NCBI RefSeq assembly: GCF_963662255.1
Contig: NC_085055.1
Span: forward strand, 15,610,704-15,674,703
Direction: 5' to 3'
Length of the DNA: 64,000 bases
DNA from: Cinclus cinclus
Lineage: Eukaryota > Chordata > Aves > Passeriformes > Cinclidae
Numbering within the stretch: position 1 is the stretch's first letter; each line of letters begins with the position of its first letter. Below, piece after piece: positions 36,326-50,100 of this stretch. Position numbers and translations under genes: made by a program. The notes beneath the pieces were generated by a model. It had not been told where the DNA came from. It searched no databases and saw only the letters and a program-made list of their open reading frames with translations.

Positions 36326-39300
36326 AAGGAGTAGCTATATGAGACAAGACTTAATGTCTGAGAGAGCTGAATTAAATGTTTCTGTATGTCTCTTTTTGGA
36401 AGGTGTGTGCTGTTGAGGTCATCCTGGACCAGCCCTATTGCTGTTTGGATAAGGGGCTGCTCTGTATCTGCCAGAGGAACGTCTATCACACAGCGAGCTC
36501 ACCGCCCACTTGCTTGGGGCTGGGGGGAAAACTGCTTTACAGAATACTTATGGAAGTGTTAATAATCCTCACAGTCACCCAGTTCCTCCCCTCTGCGGGG
36601 GAGAAGGGAGTGTGGGTCCCTCACAGATGGGAGGGAGCAGAACACTGCCTTGCAGTGAGCTCAGAGCATCACCAGCCCTGGTGCTCCATGGTGGCTGCAG
36701 GTGCTGCCCAGCTCAGCCAGGAGCCTGACACACCTCCAGAGTCTCAGGAAATATTTTCTGTTTTCAGCCAAACCTGTATTTCTTATTTGTGAATCCAGTC
36801 TGTTTCTGAGATCTTTTCTTACTTTCACATTTTCTTGTGAAAATGTCATGTATTTATTTCTTCAAAGAGCGAAAAATACTCACTTTCCTTCTTATTTTTC
36901 TTCAGCATTTTTCAGAAACAAGCAAATGTTTTTTATCCAGCAAGTTAAAGAGCAGTCTGCCTCATCCTGGGAAAAGAATTTCCAACATGTTCTTACTCTC
37001 AAATCCATACATGTGCAGTCATATTCTTCCTCATTTCCCAAAAATCTGTTTTAAATTTTTTTTTCTTGATTTTTAAGCCCTTGTCTGGGAGGTTTTTAAA
37101 TCTGGTCTTCCACTGAGCTCTGTAACTTGGTGTTTGCTTTAAACTGACCTTATACTGCCATGCCAGTGCCATATGTGTCTTCCCATGCTGGTTGCAAAGT
37201 AATGTAAGTTTGAGGAGTTCTAGATAACAGTGTAAATCACTGCTAACAATTGCAGCTGTGCTGCAGAGCCCTCAGTGCAGAGTGGTGCTGGCTGTGCAGT
37301 AGAGTTTCTACAAAAGTTAGTCTTTGTAGTATCCCAGTTAGGTCATATCAGGCGGTGGTAGTTTTATTTGAGACCAATTTTATCAAAGCTCTTGAATTGG
37401 AACTCTCTGGCTAAAGGAGCAGCTAAAGGCTCCCTTTGCAATGCTGGAGGGATGGACTGGCCTGTAGGGAGCTCTCCAGGGGAACTGGGGACTATTTTGT
37501 AACAGGAACACACTGACACAGCACAGTTTGTCTGTCTGTTGGAGGTGGGGAGGAATGACTTCCAAGAATATCATCACCTCCTAAATGTAATCTGTTTTTC
37601 CACTGGGAAGAAGTTGGTTTCAGTGCCAGCAATGCCAAGGTGGCTGGATCCTGTGTGCTGTATGGGGACATTGCCCTGGGGAACAGAGCTGCCTGCACCA
37701 GAGTAACACCTCTTGCTTTGCCTGGGTGATTCGCAATACTTGGCATTGTTGTTGCACTCTTTGGCCCTTCTAATTCTTGCAGAGTATGGTTGTGAGCTGG
37801 GAACAGAGATGGTAAAGTCCAGATCTCCAGTAGAACAGGGAGTTGAGCTGGCAGTGCTCACCATTCTACAGAAATATGCTGTAATCTTGTCCTCTGTAAG
37901 TTCTCATGTGTGCAGTAGTTGTACAGAGTCTGGAGGCAGGTACCTGCCTGACACTGCTGTGACACTCAGATAGATCTGCCCAGGAGCTAACGGGCTCCAT
38001 GGTGTGAATTTGTGCCATAGACACTGTGTGGTGACTTGCTGCAGCTGCTTGAATCCTTACTGCACGCTGCCTGAAGATCCAGGGTTTGCTTTAGGAAATA
38101 CTTAATGCTGTTTGGCATTGTTTTACACCTGGAGGTCAAAAGGGAATGTAGTTTTTCTAGCTAATCATCGTCTCTTGCCAGCTAATTGTCAGTAAAATAA
38201 AAAGAGAAAGCATGGAGTCTGGCCAGTGCTTAGTAATGTCTGAACCAACAAGTCTAAGGTGGTGTTACTTTTCTGACTTTATTGAACTTCTTTGGGAGTT
38301 TGAATTTTTACTCTGAGAAGCTTATCTTCACTTTCACTATGTAGTTGTTGTTCTTTATGATTTATTTTGATTTTTTTTCCCGTTTTTCTTTTTCTGAAAA
38401 CTAGTGGGTCAGTATAAAGAATTACTTTGAACAGTGGGTGTGAGACGGCTAAAAAGAATTATGGTTCTTTCTACCAGCACTTATATTATAGATTCTCCAC
38501 GTAAGTTAACAGTAAAGGGTCTAATGGGTAGGATGCTCACTTACAGGGGTCATATTTACAAAGATCTGGACTATATATCTCCACACCTAGGCAGTGTTTG
38601 CTACTGGAGGGATGTGTCCTCATTTGGACCTGACCCAGGATCAGCAGGGCACTTTGGATGTTGGGGAGGATGTCCACTCCCGCTGTGTGAGGGAGCAGTG
38701 TCTTGATTTTTCTCCCTTGACTGTTTTGCCCTCTTCTAGAGCAGCCAGGCCTTGGTTGTTGTGCCCATTTCCTGAGATGCTGTATGGACAAAGGCTGGGT
38801 CCTTGCCTGAGGAGCTGAAAAGTTACAAGGGGAGTAAAATGATTTCAGTTTCCAACGTCCATGATTCCATTAATATCTTCTTGACCCTGTGTTAATGCCT
38901 AACAGCGTGTGGTGACTAGTATAGATATTTGTTCTTGGTATGTAGCTAGCAGATATGTGGTAGGATTAATGCTGAATTGTTAGTACCCAGTTTAAGTAAA
39001 ATCATTTTGTTCCCTGCTTCCTTTTGTGTTTTGTTGTTTTGTTTTTGTTTTTTAATTGGCAGGAAAGTCCACGAACAGGGTTCAGATGGCCAGAGCCTCT
39101 AGAATCTCATTATCTTAATTGAAAACTGTCACCCTTTGACATTCATAAATGATTTAGCTAGTACATGATTTAGTCACTGGGGAGAAATGGAATTGACTGT
39201 TACAACCATCCTTCATTTCTAGATGCTAATGATAAACTACAGCCCACAGCTCTGAAGAATTAATAGCTCTTGTTTTAGAACAATACTTTTGTATACTGGA

Positions 39301-39991
39301 AACATCTCAATTCTGTTATATTTGGTAACATTTCATTCTGGAATACCTCCACTTAGAAAAAACTGGAAGGTGCTCAAAGGACATCCTCTAATGTTATTCT
39401 TCAGCTTTTTACACCCTGCAGATGTGTTGCCAATGCTCTGCATCTTCTTTAGAAAAAATAAAACTGTTATGTTTATGTTGACCTTTCCTAACTCACCGGA
39501 GGAAATAAGTTGCTTAGACAATGTGTGGGGATTAGTTGTATAATGAACTACCACAGTAAACAAGTAATTAATTCTCATCAAAACATATACTGTGCTCTGT
39601 GCCTGGGTTTTATGGTGTCTTCTGGAAAAGAAAATATTTTTCTGTCTAAAAAGCATTTCCTACCCAATGGTTAGCTTAAGAGAAACAGCTTGAAAATGTT
39701 TCCTGGCTGGAGAAAAGGATTGGGGCATTCAGTTTGCCATTGTGGTTAACATCACTGTGTGTTTTTCTAGCACTTCTTTTCCTCAGTTTTATGTACCTAG
39801 TGTTAATAAATATAGGTACAGAAATTAGTCTGTCTGAGCCAACTGATTTGATCTTTTCATTTGTTAATGCTGATGCTGGGGTTTTGCAAAGGATAATCTG
39901 AGGATTCAGGCTTGGCTTCACTCCTTTTTGAAATCACTGTTAAAATACTGAAAAACTTTGCTGCTGGATCAGGGGCCAGGGGGTCGTTGCC

Positions 39992-40009
39992 TTTTTTTTT
40001 TTTTTTTTT
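39992..40009 (+). repeat. 18-bp T homopolymer
   Basis: A T run following CAGGGGGTCGTTGCC in PID1 intron 1. Another of 14 T lies at 40433-40446. Confidence 0.9.
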
Positions 40010-43000
40010 AATATCAAAAACTAGATCAGTGGGCAAAATACAGCACTAGTGTATTGAAGGAGACAAGTGCTTGGTCAGTGTATGTATTGGAGCCCTGTGA
40101 GTGGCGTGTGCTTTGTGCAATTGCAAGCTGGGGTTTAGCACGAGATGTGTTTCGGAGCACAGCCAGTGACAGATGGATTTTGATGACCAGCTTTTGCCTT
40201 TAGAAACAAAAGTGTAGTGTTTATTTCAGCTTCTAAACCAGGTTAGTGAAGAGCTGTTACCAGTACCAGGTGCTGTGCAGCTGTTTGTTTGTAAAAATTA
40301 ATGTTTTTTTTCTGCCGTTACTGGTCAGCAAAGGGCAGGTGGGATTGGAAATACTGGTATTTCCAGAAAATGGGCCATCAATGCTGGCAAACACGTCCTC
40401 AGGATTTCTGCTCAGCCTCCCTGTTAATTCAGTTTTTTTTTTTTTTGCTGTTGGCTCCTAGCTTTGCCTGTTGCAGTTCTCCACGGGCCAGCACAGAGGC
40501 TTTTAACACTCTGTGGGCAGCATTTCACTGGCATCAGTCCTTCTTTGCAAGCTGCCCTGCAAGCTCTCTGATCTACCTGTGACTCAGGAGGATGAAATTA
40601 TTTCAGATCATGAGCATATTCTGAGTTTTTTTAGTACTGCTTAGTTATTTCCAGTCTTGCAATTTCCCAGCACTGCTCAGCAAGCTTGTGTAGCGTGTGT
40701 TTGCTAAGCTGGGGCTTCCTGGGCTGCTCTGCAGCATGGACCTTTCCTTGGGTGACTTGACACTGAGGTTTCAGTGTCATTTGGCTGTTGTGTCATTCTG
40801 CAGATGAGTGATTAACTTGTCTAGTTTCCTTGCTGATTCCCGGCAGAGCTGTTTGCCTTCTTTCAAATCTTGTATTACTTTAGTCTGACCTCCTCCATAG
40901 TCTGGCATTTCTATAGTGCTTCATTTACTATAGATTTGTTATTATGTGTGATTTTTCTGTCTTAAATCGTTGCTTTTTTAGAGTTAGGTTTTATCTGTTA
41001 GTGTTGTGAACAGCATCTAAAACTGTGATTGAGGTGCTTGGAAAACTTGAAGGCAAATGAGGAGATTCCTAAATTTATTCATCCCTTGAACTCATTTGGC
41101 TGTGATGGTTTCTGTACTATTGGATATGTTACAACTTCAGGCAATCAGGGGTGAAAGCAAGAACTTTAGGGATGGTGAGCTCTGTGATACCAAAAGCCAG
41201 ATTAGACAACCCCTGTGTTTTTTCGGTAGCTGTATTCTCTGGCAAAAATAGATCTGAAATGTTTTCAAAGGCTGGGTACAGAATGAGGCCCATAAATAGA
41301 TCCTGTAAACCTGCTCTCTGAATTGCAGAATTGATCCTCAGTAGTTGCACCTAAAAACGGTGAGCCATTCATGCTGCACATACTCACGTGAGTGTACTGC
41401 CATGAAATTATCACAGAACTGGAACTAAAGCAAGCTGAAATGGAAAAGCCATGCCAATGGAAATAATAAAAAGAGGAGTCATGCCCCTAAAATGCTGCAA
41501 TGTAATTGCTATGAAAATCTGCATGTATTTACAATAACAAAGGTCTAATTTCTGTACAACTTTGCCATATGCGTATTTTTACCTTCTCCTAGCAGCCCCT
41601 GGTGCCACAGGCCTGTGCGCTGTGAGTAAGGGGCTGAGGCCTTGCTGAGTGCTCAGTGTTTCAATGCACATGGATGTTTTCCAGAATTGAAAACATCTTT
41701 TATTCCCTGGGCTGAGCTGGCAGCCGGCACAGAAGGCAGTCTGCTTTAAGTTTATCAGTCCAGGGAGAAGTCAGCTCTTGTGAGCATATCTCTCATCTGC
41801 CAACAACATCAATAGTAACTTAACTATCTTCCACTTTTTTAAATTTATTATTATTACTTAAATATGACCATTCAGGGAAGCATTTAATTCTTGAAATATG
41901 GTGAGAAAGGTATCAGTGAATTGAGGGTAGATGGCTTAACCATGTGATAGCCAAAGCTTTGCTGGTGGCTGGTCATTGCCAATGGCTGGATGCTGTGTGA
42001 TTTGTACTAGGAGGTGCTGTGGGAGCATCCCCCCTTGTGTGGACCAGCTCTGAGCAGAGAATCCCATCTTGCCATGCCCTCCATGCCCCTCAGCACAGGG
42101 GGATGCTACCTGCATGATAGAGCTGTTTTGGGATACCTGCTGAGGATTTACCTGTGGACTGTGTTTTTTTGGGGGAAGTGTTGCCCTGTGCTGTTATCTG
42201 TCTGGAGTATATTCAGAGACAACAAGAAGCCTGGTCCTGATGCATTCTTTAAGCTATTCTGTTCCTTTTAATTAGTCTAATTTAAGTTGTGGTATAAGTA
42301 TGTAAAAATAGCCTTGATAATTTTGGGCTTGGCTGAAACCTTCTGATCCAAGGCTGTAAATAAATCCCAGACAGAGAGTGACAACTGAAGGGCTTTTGAA
42401 GGGTCTTCTCAGATGATTCTTGTGCCCATGTGTGGAGAAACGGGGATGTATAAAAGGTTTCTTGAGTAGCTGAGGAAAATATGAAAGCCTGTAATGGTGT
42501 ATCTTACCTTCAGAGCTTCTTAGTTACTAGAGTTCTAGGAAGACAATTTCTTGCATAAATTTTCGCAGCCCTTTTCACTAACTGAATACCAGGTTTATTG
42601 CTGTATGAACTTGATAATTAGTTTGTAATCCGTGCATAGGCATTTCATCCTGGTGGTTTTCTTGCAGAGAATAATTTGCCTTTTATTTGTTGAGAATGTT
42701 TTTTTTTTAGTGAAAACAGAACTCCTATTCATGATGGGCACAGCAAATGTAGTAAAACACTATCATAGCTGGGATTTGTTGTATACTATGGATTTATGTC
42801 AAGAATGTTAATGATTTGTTTATGAATAAGTGAGCCTGTAGTATTGTGAAACAGTATCTGGCAGGGCTGCTGAATGGACATTTTGAGAGCAGAGGATTCT
42901 TCAACTGAATAATGTGTAGATATTTGTGTGTCTCAAACTACTCATAAGTAAACTTACGTATTTTAAGCAGAAGTGTTTATTTAGTGCATTATCATCAATG

Positions 43001-46000
43001 GTGCTCATCTGGCACATATGTATGGGCCACTTGATAACAAGCAAAGAGGTAGTTAAGTATTTCTTGAGAGCAGCTAATCTTCTTTTAGTGGGCTTTAGTT
43101 TAAAAATAAGGTTTTCTTCCAGAAAGCAACACAAATCCTTAAGCAGAGCAGTGTGATGTTTGCAGAGTCAGAGTGGATCAGGAAGGTACTCTGGTGTTGC
43201 AGTGTCTCACTTGGGAGTAGCAGCCAGTTCAACAGAGCCACTTGAATTTACTGATAAAGTCGCTATGTGGTTTCCAGTATGTTGTATAGTCCAAAAACAC
43301 ACCTTCCTGACAGGGGCTTGGGATGGGTTTACTGCTTTCTTCTAATGCCCATTTCCTTAGAAGAATACCTTCTGATAGGCCGGGGAGGTGGTTCATTATC
43401 ATCTGACATGAGTCCCAAGATTAATGTGTTGGGAGTACTTGAGAGAACAGAAACACAGTCCCTCAAAGGAGTAATTTGGGGGCTAAGTTGAAACTCATCC
43501 CAGGTAATGATTCCTTGCATTGTCAGTTACAATTTGCAGAGTCAAGGTGTTGGATCTAATCACTGATATAACAAATCTACTGACCGACAACCAATGTCCA
43601 ACAAGACGAAATGAGAGCTCTGTCACTGTTTTGGATTCCTTAGTCAATCTAACGTGGGACTTTCCATGATAAAGTTTATAAAGAAATTATTGCAGTGTTT
43701 ATCTTCTCTCCAGCCACGCTTCCTGTAATGAGTTTTACAGAGGGCTAAATGGGTTGTCACTCAAGTGAGATTCATGCATTTTTAAATGTTGCTAAACCTC
43801 TTGAAAAAGATGACACTGTAGCAGGAAGCTTTGCTGTGTGACTTCATGCAACATGGGCAGCTGAGCCCAAAGCAGAGGGACTTGAGAGCTGCATTCAGAA
43901 AGCGTCAGAGGCAGTTGGTGTTGTGCATCGAGGCTGCCGTGTACAGCGTGACTTAACTCTGCCTGACAAATTATGACATTTCTTGAAATAGTGCCCTGTC
44001 CTTTTTAATGAGCTGGGCTATCAGCTCTGCATCAGTGGATGGTTAAAATGAAGCAAGAATTGCTTTAACATTAAAACTGTGCCTGGAGGACTTTTCTGAG
44101 AAATTGCTTATGACTATTAAGTGAATATAATACAGTAAGACAACCTTGCTTCTTTGCTGTTATTTTTTTAATACCAAGTGCAGTTTTGGAAGTTGAAAAC
44201 TATACAGATGGAAAGTAATGCTTAAATGGGAATGGCTTTGAAAGTTGTGCTGTGCTTTCTCCCTTTGAATGGGGATAGGGAAAAGAGGTTAAGTCACAGT
44301 ATATTGAGATGTAACTTTTATAGATGAATTGGATTTCCTCTAAGTATGATTTGATTGTGTGCCAAGCAGAAAAGAGGCTGAAGGCAGTGCACTTCATGTG
44401 CCGAACTGGAGAACAGTATCTTCCAAACCAAATGGGCTGGGCCAAAATGAACGTTGCATTACTCATTCCTTCTGCTGTGCATGCACTTCGAGCTAAAGAA
44501 ATGGAAAGGCAGCCATCCTCTGTGAGAGCTGATGTGGAAGCAGCTGTGGGGGTCGGTTGGGATGGCTACAGCCTCACCTGCTACAGGGCAGCAGCACCCT
44601 GTCAGGCAGGTTGGAGGCTTTGCAATGGGGTAGCTCTGCCAAGTCATCACTGAGATTTGTCCCTGTGTCCTGCCCACGTTATTTCTTTAATGGGGGCACA
44701 TGTTGCTGCCTCTGTTTTCAGAATTACCTCCCGTTTCTTCCCTAGAATAATCTCTGAGGTGGTGTTTCAGCAAATAAATGGCCCCCTGACTCCAACCCAG
44801 CAACACACATTCAGGGAAGAAGGCAAAGAGGGAAGCTCGATGGAAGCTGATGAACTAATTTGTTCTCTAGATAGACACTTGCATCATTTTTCCACTCAGA
44901 TACTGCACCATTAAACACTATTAAATATTGGCAGCTTCACAGTAAACTGCATTTGTGATTTCTCTACTGTGTAAGCAGAAAAGGCGATCCCAAATCTCCT
45001 TCAGGGATGGCTTTACTCTGCCAGGTTGAGAACATCAGTGATAGCCACCAGAGTCTTTTAATTTCTGACTACAATGGTGATAAAACATGAAAGTGGAAGT
45101 GCTCATGTTGTTGAGCATGAGTTGGAACTAATCAGCTTTCTACAGATGCTACAGGGAAAATAGATCATAACACATAGCCCTGTTTCATATGCTGGTTGAA
45201 GCTGTTCCTCTTTTAATCTTTATAAAAGTGAAGGAGCACCTTGTGTAATATGATGGTTTTCAAATTATTTCTAACCTGTGTTTAAAACAATTTTTAAAAA
45301 ATCTGTGTTTTAAGAGGTGCCCTAGTCATACATTTTTTTCATTGTGCGTTAGTCAAAACCCACGGTTACCCTGTGTGGATAACTACAGCCTACACTCCCC
45401 TGGCTTGAACAACAGACAGTGATGGTAGTTTGGCTTCCTGTTTCTGCAGGGAGTCGCTGTGGCTTCAATCTGATTTTCTCTGTTGTGCTCTGGATGCCAC
45501 TGAGATGCACAGGATAGCCAGCGAGTGCTTCAGGACAGGGAAACGGCAAAACTTGGAACCCTTGAATTGTGATGGTTGCTGGACTGTACGCAGGAGGGAA
45601 CTGGCTTTGTTGAATGATCAAAGGTCTCCTTCGCTCATCAGCTGCTGGGAATGGAGCAGCCAGATGTTTATGTAGCTGATTGTCTTGTAAAACTGTAGAA
45701 TTGGCTTGTGCAAATAGCTATGCATGCAAAACGTGAATGATATTATTTCAGAGGCTTTTCTAATGTCATCTGAAAATCTGTTCCAGTTGGACAACCTGGG
45801 ATCCAAAATTGAAAAAAATCAAACAAGGATACCTTCTGTTCCTCAAGGCATCTCACGCTAAAAGTAATGTGGTTGGCTTAAAGGTTGGTCTGTTGCAGGG
45901 GAACTAATGGTGATTAATTGATGTGGAGTCAAAGTCCGCTCTGAAAATCTGTGACTTCAGTTAACAGCTTTCCACTTTTGAGGTTATCTGTTTCAAGCTT

Positions 46001-46780
46001 TGCTTCTGAATTGAAATGACATACTTTCTTTAAAAATGAAAATATTTTACTTGTGGTGGTCTCCCAAGTAACTTCCCAACAGAACAAACATTTTTGCATA
46101 CTTTCTGCTAAGTAATGGTAATGCTTGGAAAGCAGGAAAACAGCCGTCTGTCATCGAGCTCAGAACTACCCCTCAGCAAGCCAAATATTCATTTTGAGTG
46201 TTCAGCTCTGACTACCTTTTGACTCCCCAAGTGGAGACCTGGAGGCAAAGCCTTGTTTTGTGCCCACGTGGAACTTTTTGTGCTGAGCGTTCCTGGTTAG
46301 GGTGTAGGCAGAGCAGCTTTGCAGTGGGCAGTGTTCAGGATCTCAGCAGCTGCAATGAAGCTCTGAGGGAAGTGTGTGGTGGCGAGGTACAAGTCTCGTG
46401 GAGCTGTCACATTGTGCCCTGGCTGCTGGGTAGCTCTGCTCTCCACAGTGGTTCCCTTCTGAGGATGGTTTTCCATCAGGCCAGTTGGTCTTGATCATCC
46501 CAGCCGTGGACTGGTATTCACTTTCATTGCTTTCTAAATGATCCTTGCTTTCCAAGCATAAGAAACTGCTTTAAACACTTGGAGCTAGAGAGTTACTTTT
46601 CCTAAAAGTATTTGTGGAAGAAGGAAACTTCAAAGATTCCCTTGAATAGTCTTCTGTGAATTCTTCATTGCAAAATTGGGGCTGACCAATAGAAAAGTGT
46701 CACAGGAGATTCATATTGAATCCCTGTGTACAGTCATCTATCTGCCTCATATTTACAGTTTACCTCTAAATGTTTGGGTT

Positions 46781-47136
46781 CCCTTTTTTTTTTTTGCCCT
46801 TTTCCCTTTTTTTTTTGCCCTTTTCCCTTTTTTTTTTGCCCTTTTCCCTTTTTTTTTTGCCCTTTTCCCTTTTTTTTTGCCCTTTTCCCTTTTTTTTTGC
46901 CCTTTTCCCTTTTTTTTTGCCCTTTTCCCTTTTTTTTTGCCCTTTTCCCTTTTTTTTGCCCTTTTCCCTTTTTTTTTGCCCTTTTCCCTTTTTTTTTGCC
47001 CTTTTCCCTTTTTTTTTTTTGCCCTTTTCCCTTTTTTTTTTTTTGCCCTTTTCCCTTTTTTTTTTTTTGCCCTTTTTCCTTTTTTTTTTTGCCCTTTTCC
47101 CTTTTTTTTTTTTTTTTTTTTTTTTGCCCCTTTCCC
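46781..47136 (+). repeat. Pyrimidine-rich minisatellite, 16 units of CCC-Tn-GCCC-TTTT
   Basis: The unit is CCC, a T tract, then GCCCTTTT, and it repeats 16 times. In order, the T tracts are 12, 10, 10, 10, 9, 9, 9, 9, 8, 9, 9, 12, 13, 13, 11 and 24 bases. One unit near 47073 has a shifted TTTTT/CC boundary, and the last has GCCCCTTT. Apart from the one G per unit the whole + strand is pyrimidine; the minus strand reads GGGAAAAGGGC plus an A tract. It gives spurious open frames in all three + frames and three - frames (FFALFPFF and GKRAKKK-type peptides), which are not genes. It lies about 11.6 kb upstream of PID1 exon 2. Confidence 0.97.
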
Positions 47137-50100
47137 TTCCTGGAAAACACTGAGTATGGCTTGGAGATCTTTCAAAGAACTGTATGGCCATTCTCTATGC
47201 AAATACCTTAGATAAGCACAGGTGAGAAGCCATCAGCAGGGCTGCAGCATGAAGAAGTTAATGAAAAAAATGAATAATAAGATTGATGACCCTTGTGCTT
47301 AGTGGTCAGAATGCAAGTAACAAGAGCTGCAAATCTGAGCAGAAAGCCTATATATAGTCTATGGACTATATAAAAAGCATTATCTCAAGATTAAGCTGTA
47401 GAGGACACATTTTTGCATGATAATCTACTGGATTTATTTTGACGCTTATTTATATGTGGTGGTGGTTATGAAAGTGGAATTTTTAGCAGTCTCAGTGTAA
47501 TTATAGAGGACTGAATTTGTAAAGCTGCTCAAACATTTTGCATCAGAGTTGAGTATTTTCTTTCAGCCAAATATATTTCAGCCTTTTTCTTTATTAAAAG
47601 AAATACTTGTCTTGATACTTTTTTCCCCAGAGGAATGACTAATAGGTATTCACAGGATTCAGTACTTTAATATTTTATCAGAGGCCCTTAAATTCTTTTA
47701 TTCCCTTCTCTTTCAGGGTAAATAATTTAGATTTCAGCTGCATCAAGTTTGATAAAAGCCACCTTGTTAACATCTCTTGCAGAATTACATCTCTGTGTGC
47801 TTTGAGGGTTGCTGGAATAACTGCATCACTAATGCTGCGAAGTTAAATTGAATGGGGCAAAGGAGGAATACAGTGGGGAAATGCTGGGCAGGCACTTAAT
47901 TTATTTTAACTTTGTTGGTTCTTTCACATCTGTTTAACTAGCTGCTTGACACAGGCAGACAGGGGTCTGTAAATGTAGTGGGTATTCAGAATATTTCCAT
48001 CTTGTACTAAAAGAATCTATTTTAGATCTGCATCTAGAGAAGCTCAGGGTTTTAACATCCCAAGTCCCCTTCCTTGGATCTTGATGTTCTATATTACTTC
48101 ATTTGCTCTAAGCTTAAAACATATTAATGCACTGCTGGCAATAATTGACGGGGTTTGCATGAACAAACAATAACCCCTCCTCCCTGACAAACAACCCTCT
48201 CATCTACATTCCTGTTTCTTGTGCAACTTCATTTCTTGAAGTTGAGCCCAAACTTGAAAACACGGGTTTTTTTCAATGCAAAATGATATAATTTGTAAAG
48301 TGGATGAGAATGGATGGTGTTGGTGAGCAATCAATGGGGGGGAGGAAAGTTGAGACTACTGAGAATAAGGATGTTCTGCTGTTGCTGAGTGGAATTCTTT
48401 ATTCTGTACATCTTTTGTGTGTAGAAACTTAAGTCATTGCTGTGTTAAACAAAGTTTGGAGTAGATTGGACAAAAGTGAGAGTCTAATTACTGGAAACAG
48501 AGGAAGTAGCTTTCACAATGTAAAGAGGTTGAATGATGATCCTTGTACATGCCTGAAGTCTTCCAATTCTGCTGGTCTTGCTGGAAGGGAACATTTGGAT
48601 AGTTTTGAACTTTTCTGTTTCCTTTAGTTAAACAATTCATTATTTCTGTCATTCAGTGCACTTAATTTCATTGGCAATGTTGGAGTGTAAGACCAATATA
48701 GTCACTTCTCTAAGAAGTGGTAGTAATTCTTCATGTGGGTGCAGGTAGTAGCACATGTAAAGCAGCACTAAGGATGAGGGTAGTTCTGTTCCTGTTGAAC
48801 TTCAGATTGTTTTGCCAGAGATTTCTGTGTAAGCAACATTGTTTTTTTTCATGGCATATGAGATTCCTAAAGACTGGGATTTGGTTATGAATGAGCACGT
48901 GTTTCCAGAATGGAATTACTTGGAATGAGTTTGTTTAATGGATTGTGGGGTCCTCCAGAGTGACGCTGCAGCGCCTGTGCGAGGAGTTAGCTCTTTTTAA
49001 TTGGTCCCATATGTACTGGCAGATAGTATATTACCCATGCCTTGAGGGGATAAGGGCATCTGGTTGGATCTTATGGTGCATATTTTATTTCTTTTCTGGA
49101 GGGATTTGCTTTTTTTCCCCATGTTTTCCCCCCCCACTCTTTGTTCTTACAACTGTAGATATGTATATATATGTATAACCACTAGTGTTTTGAAACTTAA
49201 TACTCAGCTAAGGGATTAGTTAGGCTTCTGCAAAATTATCTGAACTTTGCTGACAAGTAAAGAGGAAGAAACTGAGGTTTTATAGAGAATGCTGGAGTTT
49301 TTCAGTATCTTCAAGTTTAAGCAATTAAATTGCAAGAAGTCAGGAGCTTAATCTCCGCCTTTTCAAGTGTTAAGGAATTGTTCTTTGAAAATAAGAACAA
49401 TGGAAGAAAAGATGAATTACTTTTGGAAAAACCTTAAACACTGCAGATTTAACCTTTATATCTGGAGGATGTAGATGTTGGAGGGCTGTCCTGCCCATGG
49501 GCCCTGCTGACCTTACAAAGGGGAGCACCATGCTCAGTTCTTTTATTTGGCTCATTCTGAAATGGATAAAGCAGAGTAATTTTGCTTCTGTCTGTTTTGG
49601 CTCAGCTTAACAAGTAAGGTAGTTGCAGGAGAAACAGGAATGTAAATGAGTTGGAGTGTTTTTTCTTTTGAAAGGGTTTCTTGGTGCAAATCCTGTCAAT
49701 TATCCAACTCTAAAGTTTTGCTGATTTAATGAGACACTTTATAGAAAAGTATTTTTTGATCACTTTCTGTAGAATCCCTTATTTCTGATGTAGGCACTCT
49801 AACGTATTTTTATTCATGGCTTTAAGAAGTGGAAAGACCTACTGTGTGAAGTTGCCCTGGGGTAGTGGCTAAGTATCTGCACTGCAGTGGGGCCCAGTTT
49901 TCATCTGTATTCAACACTGTCTGCTCAAAGGTTTGTATAGCTATAAATCCTGTCAGAGTTCCCCCATGATGAATTATTTGCCGTTGGAGGTGGGAAAGGA
50001 CTGGTGTTGCAGGAGATTAAATGCCTGTGAGTGTAGTCAGGGCTGGGGAAGTTCCTTGTGATGGGACAGTAGTGATGGCCAGATGCAGCTCCCTGGGGAT

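Noticed and set aside
36292..36489. A T26 tract taken as the poly(A) tail of a minus-strand processed pseudogene
   Set aside because: The adjacent minus-strand frame matches no known protein and no target-site duplication is visible.
46734..47215. Several overlapping open frames of 127-179 codons with FFALFPFF or KKKGKGQKK peptides
   Set aside because: All six frames are open because the minisatellite is almost pure pyrimidine; the peptides are translations of the repeat unit, not proteins.
48945..49178. A small CpG cluster with frame RVTLQRLCEELALFN, suggesting a hidden exon
   Set aside because: The peptide is not recognised, no good flanking acceptor and donor pair fits the frame, and PID1 exon 1 already joins exon 2 in phase.
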